Part shown: positions 15,263 to 17,287 of the stretch, piece by piece | Layout: each line of letters starts with the position of its first letter | Position numbering within the stretch: position 1 is the stretch's first letter | Origin: JABAYQ01 sp042091225 | GTDB lineage: Bacteria; Bacteroidota; Bacteroidia; Flavobacteriales; UBA7312 | Assembly: GCA_042091225.1 (NCBI GenBank) | Contig: JBELHW010000036.1 | Location: 1 to 17,287, forward strand | Reading direction: 5' to 3' | DNA: 17,287 nucleotides | Notes under the pieces: generated by a model | Seen by the model: the letters and a program-made list of their open reading frames with translations, nothing else | What the model was told of the DNA's origin: nothing | Databases searched by the model: none | Translations under genes and position numbers: made by a program

Positions 15263-15748
15263 ATGAATGTCAGCTATATTTTACTTGGGGGAAACATTGG
15301 TAACACATTACAAATTTTTGATAATTGTGTAAGTTTAATAGGTAATGAAATTGGAGAAGTTACTTTAAGTTCTTCTATTTATGTGTCGGAACCTTGGGGA
15401 TTTAGTCATGAAAATAAATTTTTCAATCAGGTTTTGAAAATCTCTACTCTTTTAAACCACCACCAGCTTTTACAAAAATGTCAATCGATAGAAACTTTTT
15501 TAGGAAGAAATAGAAAACAAGAAAATGGTTATCAAGCCCGAAAAATAGATATAGATATATTATTTTTTAATGATTTAATTATGGAAAATAAAGATTTGCA
15601 AATTCCACATCCTAGGCTACATTTACGAAAGTTCACTTTACTTCCTTTTTTAGAAGTAGAATCAACTTTCACACATCCTAAGCTGAATAAATCTATCGAA
15701 AAACTTTTAAGTGAATGTCCAGATAAATCAAAAGTGATAAAATTATGA
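15263..15748 (+). CDS. folK: 2-amino-4-hydroxy-6-hydroxymethyldihydropteridine pyrophosphokinase (HPPK)
   Basis: Transfers pyrophosphate from ATP to 6-hydroxymethyl-dihydropterin, the step before dihydropteroate synthase in folate synthesis. From ATG at 15263 it is 161 residues, the size of E. coli HPPK. Signatures are the opening YILLGGNIGN (5-14), YVSEPWGF (40-47) facing the pterin site, FFNQVLK (53-59), and the metal site R93-K-I-D96-I-D98, equivalent to the D95/D97 pair of E. coli. HPRLHLRKFTLLPF (116-129) closes the active site. An upstream in-frame ATG at 15233 would add ten mostly hydrophobic residues before the conserved MNVSYILLG and is less likely. Its stop overlaps the next start as ATGA, coupling it to the deoxynucleoside kinase. 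Confidence 0.95.
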   Translation: MNVSYILLGGNIGNTLQIFDNCVSLIGNEIGEVTLSSSIYVSEPWGFSHENKFFNQVLKISTLLNHHQLLQKCQSIETFLGRNRKQENGYQARKIDIDILFFNDLIMENKDLQIPHPRLHLRKFTLLPFLEVESTFTHPKLNKSIEKLLSECPDKSKVIKL

Positions 15749-16374
15749 AATATCAATATGTTGCAGTAGAAGGAAATATTGGAGTTGGTAAAACAACTTT
15801 TGTAAATATGCTTTCCAAAAGTTTAGATTGCAAGTTAGTTTTAGAACAGTTTGAAGACAATCCTTTTTTAAAAAAATTTTATAAAAACCCAGATAGATAC
15901 GCATTATCATTAGAAATGTTTTTTATGGCTGAAAGATTTCATCAATTGAGCGAATCTATCTCTCCCGAATTATTTTCCCCTCTTGTCCTTTCCGACTATT
16001 TTTTTATGAAATCAAAGTTCTTTGCTAAAAATAATTTATCACAAGAAGAATTTATTTTGTTTAATCGATTTTGCGATATTGCTTTAAATAATTTACCTCA
16101 GCCTCAATTATTAGTTTATCTCCATTCTTCATTAGAAAGATTACAAGAAAACATTTCTTTTCGAGATAGGGCCTATGAGAAAGATATATCAAATCAATAT
16201 TTGTTAAACATTCAAAAACTTTATTTTGATTTTTTTAAGGTTAATAAAACTCTTCCTATTTTGATTTTAGATGTGGAGAATGTAGATTTTGTGAAAGATA
16301 AATTGGCATTTAAAAGAATGATTGATTTAATTGAGCAATATTATGACGCTGGCACCTACAGATTTAAAATTTAG
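15745..16374 (+). CDS. Deoxynucleoside kinase-family protein, divergent paralogue linked to folK
   Basis: A 209-residue P-loop kinase of the deoxynucleoside kinase family. It keeps Walker A GNIGVGKTT (10-18), the acidic LEQFEDNPFL stretch (33-42) with the expected catalytic glutamate E34, and an arginine lid SFRDRAYE (138-145). However, where the other copy in this window has D78-R79, this one reads D84-Y85 (SDYFFMKSKFF), so the conserved arginine of the D/E-R motif is absent. It therefore may use a different nucleoside geometry or a different substrate; loss of activity is also possible. The start overlaps the folK stop by 4 bases (ATGA), so the two proteins are made together. A strong bidirectional terminator follows. 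The family is clear; the substrate is open. Confidence 0.88.
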   Translation: MKYQYVAVEGNIGVGKTTFVNMLSKSLDCKLVLEQFEDNPFLKKFYKNPDRYALSLEMFFMAERFHQLSESISPELFSPLVLSDYFFMKSKFFAKNNLSQEEFILFNRFCDIALNNLPQPQLLVYLHSSLERLQENISFRDRAYEKDISNQYLLNIQKLYFDFFKVNKTLPILILDVENVDFVKDKLAFKRMIDLIEQYYDAGTYRFKI

Positions 16375-16377
16375 ATC

Positions 16378-16411
16378 AAAAAAAACCCAAGCATTTTGCT
16401 TGGGTTTTTTT
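16378..16411. terminator. Bidirectional rho-independent terminator after the folK-kinase unit
   Basis: The inverted repeat ACCCAAGC (16385-16392) and GCTTGGGT (16398-16405) has a 5-base loop ATTTT. It continues on both sides into runs of A and T that lengthen the stem and supply the U tract in either direction. It lies between the plus-strand kinase and the convergent minus-strand TPR gene, ending both. Confidence 0.93.
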
Positions 16412-16424
16412 AAACTTTTATTTT

Positions 16425-17287
16425 TTAAAATATCTGTAAGAATTCTGGGTCTGCTTGAAAAGCTTTGAATTCGATATCTTCTTTAGCTTGTGACTTTAAT
16501 AGGTCATTTATAATTGCTTTTTTAAGATAACTTATTGTTTGTGCTTTATCTCCTTTTCTTGCGCTTATAACTGCATTTAAATAATGTCCTTCGGCTGAAT
16601 TATCTTTAGTAAATGTAGAATTATCTCCGTTCATTGTTTTGGCTAGTATTGCATTATAACCTGATCCGTTTAATTGATCGGCGGCACTACTATAGTTACC
16701 ATTTTTAATGTTTAAGATACCTTTGTTTACTTCGTTTGCATTGGATTGTTTGTAAAGTTTCGAAGCTTTTTGCAAATCATTTTCTCTAGAAGCAATGATG
16801 CCATAGTTTTCTAAAACATCAGTTTGATTAGAGCTAATAGAGTTTGCTTTATCAAGGAAATTTTTTGCGCTTGCAATATCATTTTCTTGTAAGGCTAAAC
16901 TAGCAATATTATTATTGGCTCTGTAGTCGTTAGGGAATAGAGAGTTTATGGTGTTATAAATTTTAATTTTTTGCTCTTTATCTTTGTTAGAATGAGCCGC
17001 GTACAATAACTCTTTGATGTCGAGTTTTGAAGGGTCTGAAAAAGAAAGTTCGGCAATTTCTTCGTCACTTTTCTTAGGCTGATAAGAACGAATTGTAATG
17101 GTTGCTTTTCTTAATTTTGGTAAAACATCGTTTTCGATAGCGTCATAAATTTCTGACATGTCTCTTATTGCCTCTTCTCTTTTCTGAGGGTCTTTTTGAT
17201 TTCTTACAACATTTAAAACTTTAGACTTGTCTTTCATTTTAGATGATTGCATAAGGCTATTAAAACCATTCCAATCTTCTCCTACAG
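16425..17287 (-). CDS. C-terminal part of an OmpA/TPR-like envelope protein (5' end beyond window)
   Basis: The frame is open to the right edge, and codons upstream of the first Met at 17252 read VGEDWNGFNSL, so that Met is internal and the gene starts outside the window. At least 287 residues are present. The segment VGEDWNGF, then the alternation of basic and acidic residues up to DVLPKLRKATITIRSYQP, resembles the region found in Bacteroidota OmpA-like proteins just before or around the peptidoglycan-binding part. The rest is helical: several TPR-like repeats can be seen, for example NNNIASLALQENDIASAKNFL, ENYGIIASRENDLQKASKLY, and HYLNAVISARKGDKAQTISYL. The product is likely an exported or outer-membrane protein acting as a scaffold, but no signal peptide can be checked. 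Its function is not known to me. Confidence 0.72.
   Translation of the reverse strand, partial: VGEDWNGFNSLMQSSKMKDKSKVLNVVRNQKDPQKREEAIRDMSEIYDAIENDVLPKLRKATITIRSYQPKKSDEEIAELSFSDPSKLDIKELLYAAHSNKDKEQKIKIYNTINSLFPNDYRANNNIASLALQENDIASAKNFLDKANSISSNQTDVLENYGIIASRENDLQKASKLYKQSNANEVNKGILNIKNGNYSSAADQLNGSGYNAILAKTMNGDNSTFTKDNSAEGHYLNAVISARKGDKAQTISYLKKAIINDLLKSQAKEDIEFKAFQADPEFLQIF

Noticed and set aside
9729..16374. The two deoxynucleoside kinases as a recent duplication or a repeat
   Set aside because: They share family motifs but little else, differ in key residues and lie in opposite orientations within different operons; this is an old paralogy.
17250..17252. ATG at 17252 as the start of the right-most gene
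   Set aside because: The same frame continues upstream to the window edge with a family-like VGEDW segment, so this Met is internal.

Overview
The window is ordinary chromosomal sequence of an AT-rich member of the Bacteroidota, most probably a marine-type Flavobacteriia. Three things suggest this: Bacteroidota-type promoter boxes (TTTG, then TAnnTTTG) instead of sigma70 boxes, almost no Shine-Dalgarno sequences, and a neighbourhood of etfB-etfA, a DUF151 nuclease, nupC and thyA divergent from pdhB. The genus cannot be fixed from this sequence. Coding density is very high and no gene-free stretch exceeds about 170 bases. I see no tRNA, rRNA, IS element, prophage, CRISPR array or integrase.

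Layout. (1) Positions 1-6012, minus strand: a tight seven-gene run transcribed right to left, etfB > etfA > DUF151/UVR nuclease > nupC > thyA > saccharopine-dehydrogenase-like gene > folA. The last gene is cut by the left edge and only its first 40 codons are present. Junctions are 0-6 bases or overlaps, so it reads as one operon. (2) Positions 6013-6177: a divergent promoter region. (3) Positions 6178-9666, plus strand: pdhB and hppA (membrane pyrophosphatase), closed by a bidirectional terminator. (4) Positions 9729-11898, minus strand: a GH3-family adenylating enzyme followed by a deoxynucleoside kinase. (5) Positions 11944-12738, plus strand: a DUF2797 zinc protein that overlaps its convergent neighbour by 7 bases. 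(6) Positions 12732-15182, minus strand: sppA > yhhQ-type transporter. (7) Positions 15263-16374, plus strand: folK and a second deoxynucleoside kinase with ATGA overlap, closed by another bidirectional terminator. (8) Positions 16425-17287, minus strand: the C-terminal part of an OmpA/TPR-like envelope protein running off the right edge.

Functional theme. Much of the window concerns pterin/folate and deoxynucleotide supply: folK makes the folate precursor, thyA consumes methylene-THF to make dTMP, folA regenerates THF, nupC imports nucleosides, and two different deoxynucleoside kinases trap them. A YhhQ-type transporter for 7-deazaguanine precursors adds a related base-salvage step. The other theme is energy: ETF, pyruvate dehydrogenase E1 beta and a pyrophosphate-driven ion pump.

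I did not find a convincing undescribed multi-gene system. The most interesting items are at domain level: a YceI-like tail on the membrane pyrophosphatase, a lipocalin-like exported domain fused to NupC, a deoxynucleoside kinase paralogue lacking the arginine of the D/E-R motif, and a DUF2797 protein whose core resembles a GIY-YIG fold next to a Cys-rich zinc site.
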